Positions 1 through 6,896 are shown, numbered from the stretch's first letter. The stretch is 11,221 nt of DNA from CAYOID01 sp964573115 (GCA_964573115.1 CAZNIP010000094.1:1-11221), one strand, 5' to 3'. The notes: generated from the letters alone by a model not told the origin. Translations and numbers: made by a program.

Positions 1-28
1 TGGACGCGCTGAAGAAGGAGTCAGGAGA

Positions 29-174
29 AAGAATTCAGGAGACAGGAGTCAGCCCTGCCTCTGGCTGGGCTGACAGGTCGAGGGTTGTGGGTAGATGGTT
101 GAGGGCGGAAAAAGGCCACGACTTGTCGCGTGATGACACTCAACTCGGCCAGTTTGATCAAAAAAGAAACTTGA
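29..174 (+). repeat. Composite dispersed repeat, copy A
   Basis: Gene-free. Starts with AAGAATTCAGGA, followed by a palindrome at 48-74 (arms GTCAGCCCTGCC and GGCTGGGCTGAC, loop TCT, one T/T mismatch). A GGTCGAGGGTTG-type purine-rich linker follows, then a block beginning GCCAGTTTGATCA at 148 and ending AGAAACTT at 165-172. The same order of parts is seen on the minus strand at 3952-3745. The linker and its following bases also resemble 197-289. Bases 166-174 (GAAACTTGA) pair with 183-191, giving a further 9-bp hairpin. No coding potential was recognised in 1-394. Confidence 0.7.
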
Positions 175-196
175 CTCCAAAATCAAGTTTCATACG

Positions 197-289
197 AGCC
201 CGGCCTCTGGCCGGGCTGATGGTCGAGGGTTGAGGGTGGATGTTTGAGGGAAGAAAAGACCCTCCACGTGTTGAGTCATAACCCTCAAC
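197..289 (+). repeat. Composite dispersed repeat, copy B (partial)
   Basis: Perfect 9-bp palindrome at 197-217 (AGCCCGGCC, loop TCT, GGCCGGGCT), followed by the GGTCGAGGGTTGAGGG linker shared with copies A and C. A tail ending in CTCAAC resembles the tail of copy A near 137-145. The copy lacks the GCCAGTT block. It runs directly into the 99-base inverted repeat that begins at 290, so it may have been truncated there. Confidence 0.65.
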
Positions 290-388
290 CTGGCAATGAA
301 TGAGCTGGAGCTGTCAATCGAGTGTTCACGTTTTTACACATAAAATCATAGAGATAAATTCAGCTTTGCCAGAGGCAAAGCTGAATTC
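290..388 (-). repeat. 99-base inverted repeat, left copy
   Basis: By direct base comparison this is the reverse complement of 10987-11085 with two mismatches (positions 296 and 317). Read on the minus strand it starts with a 14-bp hairpin (387-357), continues as an AT-rich stretch unlike the GC-rich surroundings, and ends in GCCAG at 294-290. The hairpin end faces the 3' end of the membrane protein gene, six bases after its stop. The other copy has the same orientation relative to its neighbouring gene, the permease. Confidence 0.95.
357..387 (-). terminator. Hairpin just downstream of the membrane protein gene
   Basis: Perfect 14-bp stem, AATTCAGCTTTGCC and GGCAAAGCTGAATT, with a 3-base loop. 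On the minus strand it begins seven bases beyond the stop codon at 395-397. There is no true U-run after it, only a T-rich sequence (TATCTCTATGATTTTATG). It could act as a terminator or as a 3'-end stabiliser. It is also a member of the dispersed palindrome family, so its position may reflect insertion rather than design. Confidence 0.5.
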
Positions 389-394
389 TCTCTT

Positions 395-1537
395 CTACCT
401 TCTCTTCCTCCCCAAAACCCATTCCCCGATGATGGCGCACTCCAGGCCAAAGGGCAGGTACCCGCCGTAGCCCAGGATGGGCATCTCAAAGACGTGGAAC
501 CGCTGAACGTAGGGGATGGAGTAGACCCACTTGGTCAAGCTGTAAACGTTCCACATCTCCCAGAAGAAGCCGCAGATCAGGGCTGCCAGGGCCGCCGTGA
601 CCACCGGACGCCAGTTCCCTGTGGTCACTGAGCTCAAGACATGGCCCTCGCCGAGCAGCGTCTGGGAGGTGACGATGATCACCAGCGGGGCGACCCAGAC
701 CAGGGGGAAGAGCACGTTGGGCCAGACACCGATCAAGGCCAGCCCGGCCCCGGACAGGCAGAGCAGCCCGACAGACAGAACCTCTGGTCTGGCAGGCTGA
801 ATCGGGAGCACATCATTGAAAAAGCGGTCAAAGAAGGGAAAAGTAGCCAGAAAGTCCCTGGTCCCAAGGACCGCCGGGAGGACCGTTGAAAAACTGATCG
901 AGGCATAGATGACGTACTCCAGTGGGCTGAAGTGGTCCACCTGGAGATAGGCCCAGTTCTGGACAAAGCGGTTCAGGTACTCGAAAAACCACCAGAAAAC
1001 AGCGCTCACCGGGAAGAGGAGCCCGAAACGGGCCGGCTGGTCCAGGAGCATGCATCGCCCTGAGCGCATGAAGGTCAGCCCGTTGATGACCAGGATGAAG
1101 CCAAACCACAAGCCAGGGAAGATGAACGGCTGGCCCCAGGCAAACCAGTCAAACCTGTTCCAGCTCAGGACCCAGGCCACCCCGGTCAGGGCCAGGCCAA
1201 TGCTGCCCCACCAGGGAAACGGGCGCCAGCCCCGTTTGAAGGACACCCTGGAGGGGGCTGAGAGGATGCACCAGACCAGAAAAGGGACCACCAGGGCAAA
1301 CAGGAGCATGGCGATGAGCGCGAAAAAGGGCCAGGAAAAAGGGGGTTGGTCCACCAGCCGGGTCTCGGGTGGGAACTGCAGATAGGGGCTGATGGGCTGG
1401 CCGATGACCGCCAGCCCGAGCAGGGGCAGTCCCAGGAGCATTGCTGCCAGCAGAACTCCCTGGACAAGGCGGTTCGCCCGGCCTTTGCCTGGGGAAACTG
1501 TCCGGCGGCTGTTGAATTCAGCGACGCGTTTGGTCAT
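395..1537 (-). CDS. Polytopic membrane protein of unknown function
   Basis: A 380-residue protein I do not recognise. Hydrophobic segments near residues 24-46, 69-93, 111-125, 138-153, 172-186, 206-224, 253-270, 272-290, 312-327 and 355-371 suggest about ten membrane passes. The basic N-terminus (KR, RR, KGR within the first 20 residues) and basic C-terminal tail (RKRR) would sit in the cytoplasm. A short pattern occurs twice: E186-x2-N189-x5-W195-x-Y197 and E327-x2-N330-x6-W337-x-Y339, each preceded by aromatic residues, which hints at an internal duplication. The WExxN pattern faintly recalls carotenoid-cyclase-like membrane proteins, but this is not enough for a function. The start at 1537 has AGGA six bases upstream. 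It is divergent from the acyl-CoA synthetase, with 296 bases between the start codons, and appears monocistronic. Confidence 0.85.
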   Translation of the reverse strand: MTKRVAEFNSRRTVSPGKGRANRLVQGVLLAAMLLGLPLLGLAVIGQPISPYLQFPPETRLVDQPPFSWPFFALIAMLLFALVVPFLVWCILSAPSRVSFKRGWRPFPWWGSIGLALTGVAWVLSWNRFDWFAWGQPFIFPGLWFGFILVINGLTFMRSGRCMLLDQPARFGLLFPVSAVFWWFFEYLNRFVQNWAYLQVDHFSPLEYVIYASISFSTVLPAVLGTRDFLATFPFFDRFFNDVLPIQPARPEVLSVGLLCLSGAGLALIGVWPNVLFPLVWVAPLVIIVTSQTLLGEGHVLSSVTTGNWRPVVTAALAALICGFFWEMWNVYSLTKWVYSIPYVQRFHVFEMPILGYGGYLPFGLECAIIGEWVLGRKRR

Positions 1538-1563
1538 GGCAGTCCTCGTTCTGGCAGGATGAG

Positions 1564-1594
1564 ATCATGGTCGTGCACACACCTTGACGTCAAG
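1564..1594 (-). promoter_or_regulatory. Possible promoter and dyad upstream of the membrane protein gene
   Basis: Reading the minus strand, TTGACG (1593-1588) and CATGAT (1569-1564) are separated by 18 bases, which would place transcription start about 20 bases before the start codon at 1537. The -35 overlaps a perfect 12-base palindrome, CTTGACGTCAAG (1583-1594), which could be a protein site. The -10 matches the consensus at 4 of 6 positions, so this is tentative. Confidence 0.3.
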
Positions 1595-1666
1595 CCCGTG
1601 CTCCTTTTTCGCAACGTGCCGCCTCTAGGCCGGACCGGTCTTCTGCACCCTTCCGGCATGGAGACG

Positions 1667-1694
1667 TTGACATCCCGGTGAGCTGTGATCTAAA
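1667..1694 (+). promoter_or_regulatory. Likely promoter of the acyl-CoA synthetase gene
   Basis: A consensus -35, TTGACA (1667-1672), is followed after 16 bases by TCTAAA (1689-1694, 4 of 6 matches). Transcription would start near 1701, leaving an untranslated leader of about 130 bases that contains the palindrome at 1732-1758. Confidence 0.4.
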
Positions 1695-1731
1695 CATCGT
1701 TCCAAGACTGAAACGGGATTTTGTCTCCGCA

Positions 1732-1758
1732 TTCAGCCCCGCCTCTGGCCAGGCTGAA
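1732..1758 (+). repeat. Dispersed palindrome, copy D, in the acyl-CoA synthetase leader
   Basis: Arms TTCAGCCCCGCC and GGCCAGGCTGAA with loop TCT, two mismatches in the middle triplet. It belongs to the same family as 48-74, 197-217, 357-387, 3431-3461, 3907-3933 and 10988-11018. It lies between the predicted promoter and the start codon at 1834, so it would be transcribed as part of the 5' leader. Confidence 0.7.
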
Positions 1759-1833
1759 GATGAAGGCGCAGTAAAGCGGTCTGGTCCTTCCCTGGACGTG
1801 AGCCCACTCGAGACTGAAAAAGGAGTGAAAACC

Positions 1834-3405
1834 ATGCGCACCGTGAATTACGAACCCTTGAGCCCCCTTCATTTTCTGGAGAGGAGCGCCTATGCCTTTC
1901 CAGACAAGACCGCGGTCATCCATGGCGACCAGAGGACGAGCTACGCCCAGCTCAAGGACCGGGTCTGCCGCCTGGCCACTGCCCTGAAGCACAAAGGCAT
2001 CGGCAAGGACGACAAGGTGGCCTTCCTGTGCCCCAACATTCCCCAGACCCTGGAGGCCCACTATGGGGTTCCCCTGCTCTCCGCTGTCCTGGTGACCATC
2101 AACATCCGGCTCTCCCCCAAGGAGATAGCCTATATCCTCATCGATTCCGGAAGCAAGATCCTGTTTGTGGACACAGAGCTGGCCGGGTCCATCGAGCCGA
2201 TCCGTGACCAGCTCAATGGGATTGAAATCGTCAATGTCTGCGATGTCAAGGACAAGGCCTTTGACGGACCCGACTATGAGGAGTTCATCAATGTCGAGCC
2301 CGAGACCTTCCACTTTGGAGTGGATGACGAGCTCCAGCCCATCACCATCAACTACACGAGCGGGACGACCGGCCAGCCCAAAGGGGTGACCTACTCCCAC
2401 CGGGGGACCTATCTCAACGCCCTGGGCGAAATCCTGGAATACCATATCCACCATCGTTCCAAGTACGTGTGGACCCTGCCCATGTTTCACTGCAACGGCT
2501 GGTGCCACACCTGGGGGGTGACCGCGCCGGGCGCGACCCACATCTGCCTGCGCCGGGTCGTCCCGGAGGAGATCTTCGGAGTCATCGCCAAACACAGGGC
2601 CACCCACCTCTGCGGCGCACCGGTCGTCCTTGCGGCCATGGCCGACTACGCCAGCAAGAATCAGGTGGACGTGCCAGAGGGGTTCATCATCAACACAGCC
2701 GGAGCCCCTCCTTCACCGGCCATCATCAGGCAGATGGAGGACATCGGGTGCAACGTCACCCAGTGCTATGGCCTGACCGAAGTCTACGGCCCGCACAGCC
2801 TGTGCGCCTGGAAAGAGGAGTGGGACGGCCTGTCCCAGGATGAACGGGCCAGGATCAAGGCCAGGCAGGGCGTCCCCTACGTCACCACGAGCTACATGGA
2901 CGTCCTGGACACCGACACCATGGAGCCCGTCCCCCATGACGGCGAGACCATCGGGGAGATCGTCATGTGGGGGAACAACGTCATGCTCAGATACCACAAC
3001 AAGCCGGAGGAGACTGAAAAGGCCTTCAGGGGCGGGGTCTTCCACAGCGGCGACCTGGCGGTGACCCACCCTGACGGCTATGTTGAAATCAAGGACCGGC
3101 TCAAGGACATCATCATCAGCGGGGGGGAGAACATCTCCTCAGTGGAAGTGGAGAACGTGCTCTACGAGCACCCGGATGTCCTGGAAGTGGCTGTGGTGGG
3201 CATTCCCCATGAAAAATGGCAGGAAGTGCCCAAGGCCTACATCAAGCTCAAAGAGGGGGCCGCGGTCACGGCTGACGAGATTCAGGACTTCTGCCGCCAG
3301 CGCATCGCCAGGTACAAGGTGCCCAAGGAGATCGAGTTCGAAGACCTGCCCAAAACCGCCACAGGCAAGATCCAGAAGCACAAGCTGCGGTCCAGGAGCA
3401 GCTGA
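1834..3405 (+). CDS. Acyl-CoA synthetase (AMP-forming), medium-chain/short-chain type
   Basis: A 523-residue ANL-superfamily ligase that activates a carboxylic acid with ATP and CoA through an acyl-AMP intermediate, in the cytoplasm. Visible motifs: the phosphate-binding loop YTSGTTGQPKG (174-184), the adenine-pocket YGLTE (312-316), the hinge region DRLKDIIISGGEN (421-433), and the C-terminal PKTATGKIQK with the catalytic lysine at 512. The length and the segments MFHCNGWCHTWG and NTAGAPPSPAI match the branch annotated as plant AAE/butyryl- or medium-chain acyl-CoA ligases. Substrate cannot be read from sequence. The frame is open upstream to 1678, but 1834 is chosen because AGGAG (1821-1825) sits eight bases before it and the longer N-terminus would translate the dispersed palindrome. 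It appears monocistronic. A role in the neighbouring 2-hydroxyacid pathway is only suggested by position. Confidence 0.93.
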   Translation: MRTVNYEPLSPLHFLERSAYAFPDKTAVIHGDQRTSYAQLKDRVCRLATALKHKGIGKDDKVAFLCPNIPQTLEAHYGVPLLSAVLVTINIRLSPKEIAYILIDSGSKILFVDTELAGSIEPIRDQLNGIEIVNVCDVKDKAFDGPDYEEFINVEPETFHFGVDDELQPITINYTSGTTGQPKGVTYSHRGTYLNALGEILEYHIHHRSKYVWTLPMFHCNGWCHTWGVTAPGATHICLRRVVPEEIFGVIAKHRATHLCGAPVVLAAMADYASKNQVDVPEGFIINTAGAPPSPAIIRQMEDIGCNVTQCYGLTEVYGPHSLCAWKEEWDGLSQDERARIKARQGVPYVTTSYMDVLDTDTMEPVPHDGETIGEIVMWGNNVMLRYHNKPEETEKAFRGGVFHSGDLAVTHPDGYVEIKDRLKDIIISGGENISSVEVENVLYEHPDVLEVAVVGIPHEKWQEVPKAYIKLKEGAAVTADEIQDFCRQRIARYKVPKEIEFEDLPKTATGKIQKHKLRSRSS

Positions 3406-3427
3406 CCGTCTCATTGCTGAGACGGTC
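3404..3427 (+). terminator. Hairpin at the stop codon of the acyl-CoA synthetase gene
   Basis: Perfect 10-bp stem, GACCGTCTCA and TGAGACGGTC, with loop TTGC. The left arm starts inside the TGA stop (3403-3405). No U-run follows (GATATTTC). A second, unrelated 14-bp hairpin comes four bases later. Together they probably end or protect the transcript. Confidence 0.55.
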
Positions 3428-3430
3428 GAT

Positions 3431-3461
3431 ATTTCAGCGTGGCCCCAGGCCACGCTGAAAT
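3431..3461 (+). repeat. Dispersed palindrome, copy E
   Basis: Perfect 14-bp stem, ATTTCAGCGTGGCC and GGCCACGCTGAAAT, with loop CCA. It has the same arm layout as the other family members (AGC, a free triplet, GCC). Here the triplet is GTG paired with CAC, where the copies at 357-387 and 10988-11018 have TTT paired with AAA. Confidence 0.75.
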
Positions 3462-3480
3462 CTGGCAGCTCTTCGGCTTC

Positions 3481-3610
3481 AGCGCCAGATCATTCTTGAA
3501 CTCTTTTCCTTTCCATCATCCCGGACTCGATCCAAGACGGGATCCAGCACTTCATCGGGCCTCCTGTCCCTGGTCACGTCAGGGATGACGTTTCTTCGCC
3601 GGAATGACGG
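3481..3610. repeat. Probable intergenic repeat-type sequence, no gene
   Basis: On the minus strand this holds CGTCATTCCGGCG near 3605, CGTCATCCCTGACG near 3590, GGATCCCGTCTTGGATCGAG near 3535, and CCGGGATGATGG near 3520. From memory such CGTCATTCCGG / GGGATGA strings are typical of intergenic repeats in many proteobacterial genomes. No second copy lies in this window, so the repeat status rests on recall rather than on evidence here. Confidence 0.35.
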
Positions 3611-3688
3611 GAAAAGACAGGCACTGTGTGAGGTGCCGGCTGGATGGGTCGCTGTCGAGAGGCGTTCTGGCCTTTCCCTGGAGTCGAG

Positions 3689-3729
3689 TTTCAGAGGAGC
3701 GCAGCCCCGCTGGCAGCGCTCCACTGAAA
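3689..3729. repeat. Long imperfect hairpin, 18-base arms
   Basis: Arms TTTCAGAGGAGCGCAGCC (3689-3706) and GGCAGCGCTCCACTGAAA (3712-3729) pair with two mismatches around a 5-base loop. The TTTCAG...GCC / GGC...CTGAAA ends resemble an enlarged version of the dispersed palindrome family, though the link is uncertain. It lies in gene-free DNA between two converging genes. Confidence 0.6.
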
Positions 3730-3744
3730 ATTCATGACGAAGCC

Positions 3745-3952
3745 CCCTCCTCAGGCCTGCGGCCAGATCCCCTTGGAAAGGGGAGCAGTCAGGAGAGCAG
3801 TAAGAGGAGCAGCCTCGAAAGTTTCTGCCCTGATCCAACTGGCCCAGTGGACGAACTCCTCTCCAAGTCGGAAATCTTTTCTTCCCTCAACCTTCAACCC
3901 TCGACCTTCAGCCCGGCCCGAGGCAGGGCTGACTCCTGGATCCTGAATTCTT
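3745..3952 (-). repeat. Composite dispersed repeat, copy C
   Basis: Read on the minus strand: AAGAATTCAGGA (3952 downward), a palindrome (3933-3907, loop TCG), a GGTCGAGGGTTG-type linker, then a conserved block starting GCCAGTTGGATCA at 3843. The first 28 bases of that block (3843-3816) are identical to 11081-11108. A GCTCC-rich tract and AAGGGG follow and correspond to 11111-11192. This is the most complete copy in the window, with its front half matching copy A and its back half matching the right-hand end. Confidence 0.75.
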
Positions 3953-3982
3953 GCGGCTGCATCTTGAGTTTTTGCAGCCGCA
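3952..3982 (-). terminator. Hairpin downstream of glcF
   Basis: A 10-bp stem, TGCGGCTGCA (3952-3961) and TGCAGCCGCA (3973-3982), with an 11-base loop. On the minus strand it starts four bases after the glcF stop (3989-3987). A U-run is lacking. This is the likely 3' end of the glcD-glcF message. Confidence 0.5.
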
Positions 3983-3986
3983 TCTG

Positions 3987-5297
3987 TCACTCCCCCAGCC
4001 CCATGGCCTGGGCCACGACCTCAATGGTGTGCTTGACCCGGATCCCCTGGCCTGTCTGGTGCAGGCCGTCCTGGAGCTGAATCATGCAGGCCGGGCAGCC
4101 GGTGGCCACCTGTTCGGCCTGCTGCTCCAGAATGTGCTTCACCTTGTGCTCCCTGATCTTCTTGGACATCTCCCGATGAGTGACCCCGTAGGTCCCCCCC
4201 AGGCCGCAGCAGCGGTCAGGCTCAGCCATTTCCACAAATCCGCCCTGGCAGCAGAGCTCCAGAAGGTGCCTGGGCTCCCGGGACACGCCCTGCCCCCGCT
4301 TGAGATGGCATGGATCGTGGTAGGTGGTCCTCTGCCCGCAGGGGGCGGTGATCCGCTCGGCAATCCTGTCCAGACCGACCTCCTGAACCAGGTATTCGGC
4401 AATGTCGTACGTTCTGGCCGCCAGGCCTGCAGCAATCTGAGACAGCTCAGGGTCCTCTGAAAAGAGCTCGGGGTAGACTGTTTTGAACATGTACCCGCCG
4501 GAGGAGCAGCAGACAATGACCTTGAGCCCGCTGTTCGACCCGCCCAGGGCCTCGAGGTTGCCTCTGGCCAGGGAGAGGAAGCATTCCCGATCGCCAGCTG
4601 CCTCCACCGGAGCTCCGCAGCAGTTCTGGTCTTGGGGCATGGTCACACCCACCCCCAGTTCGTGGAGCACCTTGAGCAGGGCCTCGCCGATCCGGGGGAA
4701 GATGAAGTGTGTCGAACACCCGGTGAAGAACACGACCTGCCGGGTCAGGCCGCGACCTGTGACGCCCTCTGGATACCGGCTGCGAAAAGGTTTTCCACTC
4801 AGTCTCGGAAGGATCTGGCCGGCCTCCACCCCGGGCAAGGCAAACCTCCTGCGCAGGCCGCTGCTCTCCGGCACCTTCCTGAAGAGCAGGGACTGGGCCA
4901 GAGAGCCGCCTCTGAACAGGGTCTCCAGTGTTCTGCGACCGCCCTTGAGCAGGGAATGCACGCGCCGGCGCGGCCAGGACAGGCCGCGTTTCTGAACCAG
5001 GGCCTCCCTGGCCCCGGTGACGATCTTGTCCACCCGGACCGAGCTGCTGCAGTTCTCCACACAGGCCATGCACAGCAGACAGTTGTTCAGGATGTGATCA
5101 TAATCCTTGGTTGACGGCAGGGATCCCTCGGCAACGGCCTCCACCAGGGCGATCTTGCCCCTGGCCACATCACGCTCCCTCTTGCCCTCGGCATAGATCG
5201 GGCAGACGCTCTGACAGGCCCCGCATTTGACGCACTTGCTGAGTTCCTGCTGGAGTTCGGCCAGAATCCGACCCTGATCTGTCTTCCTCTTTGACAT
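3987..5297 (-). CDS. glcF: Glycolate/D-lactate oxidase-type iron-sulfur subunit (GlcF-like)
   Basis: A 436-residue protein that probably carries electrons from the flavin subunit toward the quinone pool at the cytoplasmic face of the membrane. Two ferredoxin-type Cys sets bind [4Fe-4S] clusters: C22-x2-C25-x2-C28-x3-C32-P and C73-x2-C76-x2-C79-x3-C83. Two cysteine-rich CCG domains follow, one with FFTGCSTHFIFPR and NCCGAP, the other with YHDPCHLKRG and CCGLGGTYG ending in TGCPACMIQL. This is the order found in GlcF and heterodisulfide reductase D-like proteins, and the length is close to GlcF. The frame is open to 5423, but 5297 (MSKRK) is chosen because the longer form would overlap the end of glcD and this start places the first cluster at the usual distance. 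No strong Shine-Dalgarno is visible, so translation may be coupled to glcD, whose stop lies 37 bases upstream. Confidence 0.9.
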   Translation of the reverse strand: MSKRKTDQGRILAELQQELSKCVKCGACQSVCPIYAEGKRERDVARGKIALVEAVAEGSLPSTKDYDHILNNCLLCMACVENCSSSVRVDKIVTGAREALVQKRGLSWPRRRVHSLLKGGRRTLETLFRGGSLAQSLLFRKVPESSGLRRRFALPGVEAGQILPRLSGKPFRSRYPEGVTGRGLTRQVVFFTGCSTHFIFPRIGEALLKVLHELGVGVTMPQDQNCCGAPVEAAGDRECFLSLARGNLEALGGSNSGLKVIVCCSSGGYMFKTVYPELFSEDPELSQIAAGLAARTYDIAEYLVQEVGLDRIAERITAPCGQRTTYHDPCHLKRGQGVSREPRHLLELCCQGGFVEMAEPDRCCGLGGTYGVTHREMSKKIREHKVKHILEQQAEQVATGCPACMIQLQDGLHQTGQGIRVKHTIEVVAQAMGLGE

Positions 5298-5334
5298 GGT
5301 GACTTCTGCTGAATGGATCAAACCCGGACTTTCT

Positions 5335-6750
5335 TCAATCACCACCTGATACAAAAGCTCTGCTTCCGGCAAAGCTTCCATCGGGGAGCATCTTCCCCGG
5401 GTTGAGGATGTTCTGCGGATCAACTGCCTTTTTGATGGTCTGCATCAGGTTCAGGGCAGAAGGCTCGAGGTTCATGGTCATGTAGTCCTTCTTGCTCGTC
5501 CCGATGCCGTGCTCGCCGGAAATTCGCCCCCCGAGCTCCACGGTCTTTCTGAAAATGGCCTCGACCGCCCATGTGGCCTTGTCCAGGGGCTCCTGCTGCG
5601 GCAGGACGTTGACATGGATGTTCCCATCACCGGCATGCCCGAAATTGGCCACCAGGACTCCGGACTCCCTGGAGATCTCCTCGATGGCCTCGATCATCTC
5701 GGGGATGGATGCCCTGGGGATGACGATGTCCTCGTTGATCTTGACGATCGGCTTGTGATGGGCCAGGGAAGCCGACACCGAGCGCCTGGCCCGCCAGAGC
5801 TCCTCCTGCTCGGCCGCGTCGGCCGCAATGTGAACAGACAGGGCCCCGTTGGCCTCGCAGACCTCCTTGACCCGCAGGATGTTCTTGTCGATGAGCTCCC
5901 GGTCCCCGTCGAGCTCGATGAGCATGAAGGCCTCGGCCCCCTTTGGCAGCCCGAAGTCGAGATACTGCTCCACCGACCAGATGGTGTGCCTGTCCAGAAA
6001 CTCCATGGTCGTGGGGATGATTTTCCTGCGGACGACATCGGACACTGTCCGTCCGGCGGCCAGGATGGACGGGAAGACAGCAGTCAGCGTTTTCTTGGCT
6101 TCAGGCAGGGGGAGCAGCTTGAGGATGGCCTTGGTGACGACCCCCAGCGTCCCTTCAGAGCCCACAAAGAGCTGGGTCAGGTTGTATCCCACCACGTCCT
6201 TGATGCATTTTGAACCGGTGTGCACGATGTCGCCGTTGGGCAGGACCACCTCGAGACCCAGGACATAGTCTTTGGTCACCCCGTATTTGACGGCCCGCAT
6301 CCCACCGGAGTTCTCGGCGATATTGCCCCCGATGGTCGAGAAGGTCATGCTGGCCGGGTCCGGGGGATAGAAGAGACCCAGGGCTTCAACCGCCTTGTGC
6401 AGGTCATGGGTGATGACCCCGGGCTCGACAACCGCTGCCAGGTTGTCGGTGTCCACCTCCAGGATGCGGTCGAAGCCGTTCAGCACCAGGGCGATCCCTC
6501 CATCCACGGGAATGCTCCCCCCGGTCATCCCGCTTCCCGCCCCGCGCGGGACGACCGGGATTCGCCGCTCATTGGCCAGGGCCAGGACCCTGGAGACCTG
6601 CTCCACCGACCCGGGGAAGACCACCGCTTCAGGCAGACACTTCTTTTTTGTGGCGTCGTAGGCATAGGTGATCCGCTCTTCCCTGGCCTCAGAGAAGCTG
6701 CCTTGACCAAGGATGTCCACGAACGCCCGTCTCACGTCAGCATCCATCAT
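5335..6750 (-). CDS. glcD: FAD-linked 2-hydroxyacid dehydrogenase (GlcD / D-lactate dehydrogenase-like)
   Basis: A 471-residue flavoprotein that probably oxidises a 2-hydroxyacid (D-lactate, glycolate or similar) to the 2-oxoacid. The PCMH-type FAD domain covers roughly residues 36-215, with VVPRGAGSGMTGG (66-78), VVEPG (107-111), STIGGNIAENSGG (138-150) and LFVGSEGTLG (194-203). The C-terminal FAD-oxidase domain has NFGHAGDGNIHVN (369-381), whose histidines are typical of the metal/substrate site, and GRISGEHGIG (408-417). Length and motif order are complete for the family. The start at 6750 is preceded by GAGGTGAG, a good ribosome-binding site. First gene of a two-gene operon with glcF. There is no GlcE subunit, unlike E. 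coli glycolate oxidase, which leans toward a D-lactate-type enzyme. Substrate remains inferred. Confidence 0.93.
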   Translation of the reverse strand: MMDADVRRAFVDILGQGSFSEAREERITYAYDATKKKCLPEAVVFPGSVEQVSRVLALANERRIPVVPRGAGSGMTGGSIPVDGGIALVLNGFDRILEVDTDNLAAVVEPGVITHDLHKAVEALGLFYPPDPASMTFSTIGGNIAENSGGMRAVKYGVTKDYVLGLEVVLPNGDIVHTGSKCIKDVVGYNLTQLFVGSEGTLGVVTKAILKLLPLPEAKKTLTAVFPSILAAGRTVSDVVRRKIIPTTMEFLDRHTIWSVEQYLDFGLPKGAEAFMLIELDGDRELIDKNILRVKEVCEANGALSVHIAADAAEQEELWRARRSVSASLAHHKPIVKINEDIVIPRASIPEMIEAIEEISRESGVLVANFGHAGDGNIHVNVLPQQEPLDKATWAVEAIFRKTVELGGRISGEHGIGTSKKDYMTMNLEPSALNLMQTIKKAVDPQNILNPGKMLPDGSFAGSRAFVSGGD

Positions 6751-6785
6751 CTCTCACCTCACGGCCTCAATGCATGAAGGCCAGC

Positions 6786-6814
6786 ATTCTTATCCCTGAG
6801 AGGCCTCGTGTCAA
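6786..6814 (-). promoter_or_regulatory. Promoter of the glcD-glcF operon
   Basis: On the minus strand a consensus -35, TTGACA (6814-6809), and AAGAAT (6791-6786, 4 of 6) are separated by exactly 17 bases. Transcription would start near 6779, giving a leader of about 29 bases that contains the GAGGTGAG ribosome-binding site. Confidence 0.6.
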
Positions 6815-6838
6815 AGTTTTTCGTCCTCCAGCACAGCT

Positions 6839-6867
6839 CCTGCTTGTATGATAAGCATAAAAGCAGG
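6839..6867. promoter_or_regulatory. Probable operator (29-base dyad) between glcD and the regulator
   Basis: Arms CCTGCTTGTATG (6839-6850) and CATAAAAGCAGG (6856-6867) pair at 11 of 12 positions around a 5-base centre. A shorter GCTT...AAGC dyad overlaps the left half. It lies 25 bases upstream of the glcD -35 and directly abuts the TTGACA at 6868 on the plus strand. Its place between a regulator and its divergent target, and its size, fit a GntR/FadR-family dimer or double-dimer site. Confidence 0.6.
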
Positions 6868-6896
6868 TTGACATATAAAAACAGGGATGACAAGAT
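6868..6896 (+). promoter_or_regulatory. Possible promoter of the regulator gene
   Basis: TTGACA (6868-6873) immediately follows the dyad. A 17-base spacer gives only CAAGAT as -10, while a TATAAA at 6874-6879 lacks a good -35. In either reading transcription would begin around 6886-6903, at or very near the start codons at 6887 and 6905, so the message may be leaderless or nearly so. Confidence 0.35.

Noticed and set aside
1..394. 3' end of an upstream gene or an RNA gene
   Set aside because: No frame with family-like composition and no tRNA or rRNA pattern; the stretch is explained by repeats.
1678..1833. 52-residue N-terminal extension of the acyl-CoA synthetase
   Set aside because: No ribosome-binding site at 1678, it would translate the promoter -10 region and a dispersed palindrome, and a good site precedes 1834.
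1690..2607. 305-codon frame opposite the acyl-CoA synthetase
   Set aside because: No recognisable domain and low-complexity composition; it overlaps the ligase's conserved phosphate-binding loop region.
5298..5423. 42-residue N-terminal extension of GlcF
   Set aside because: It would overlap the end of glcD and add residues unlike the family before the first Cys cluster; the 5297 start is more usual.
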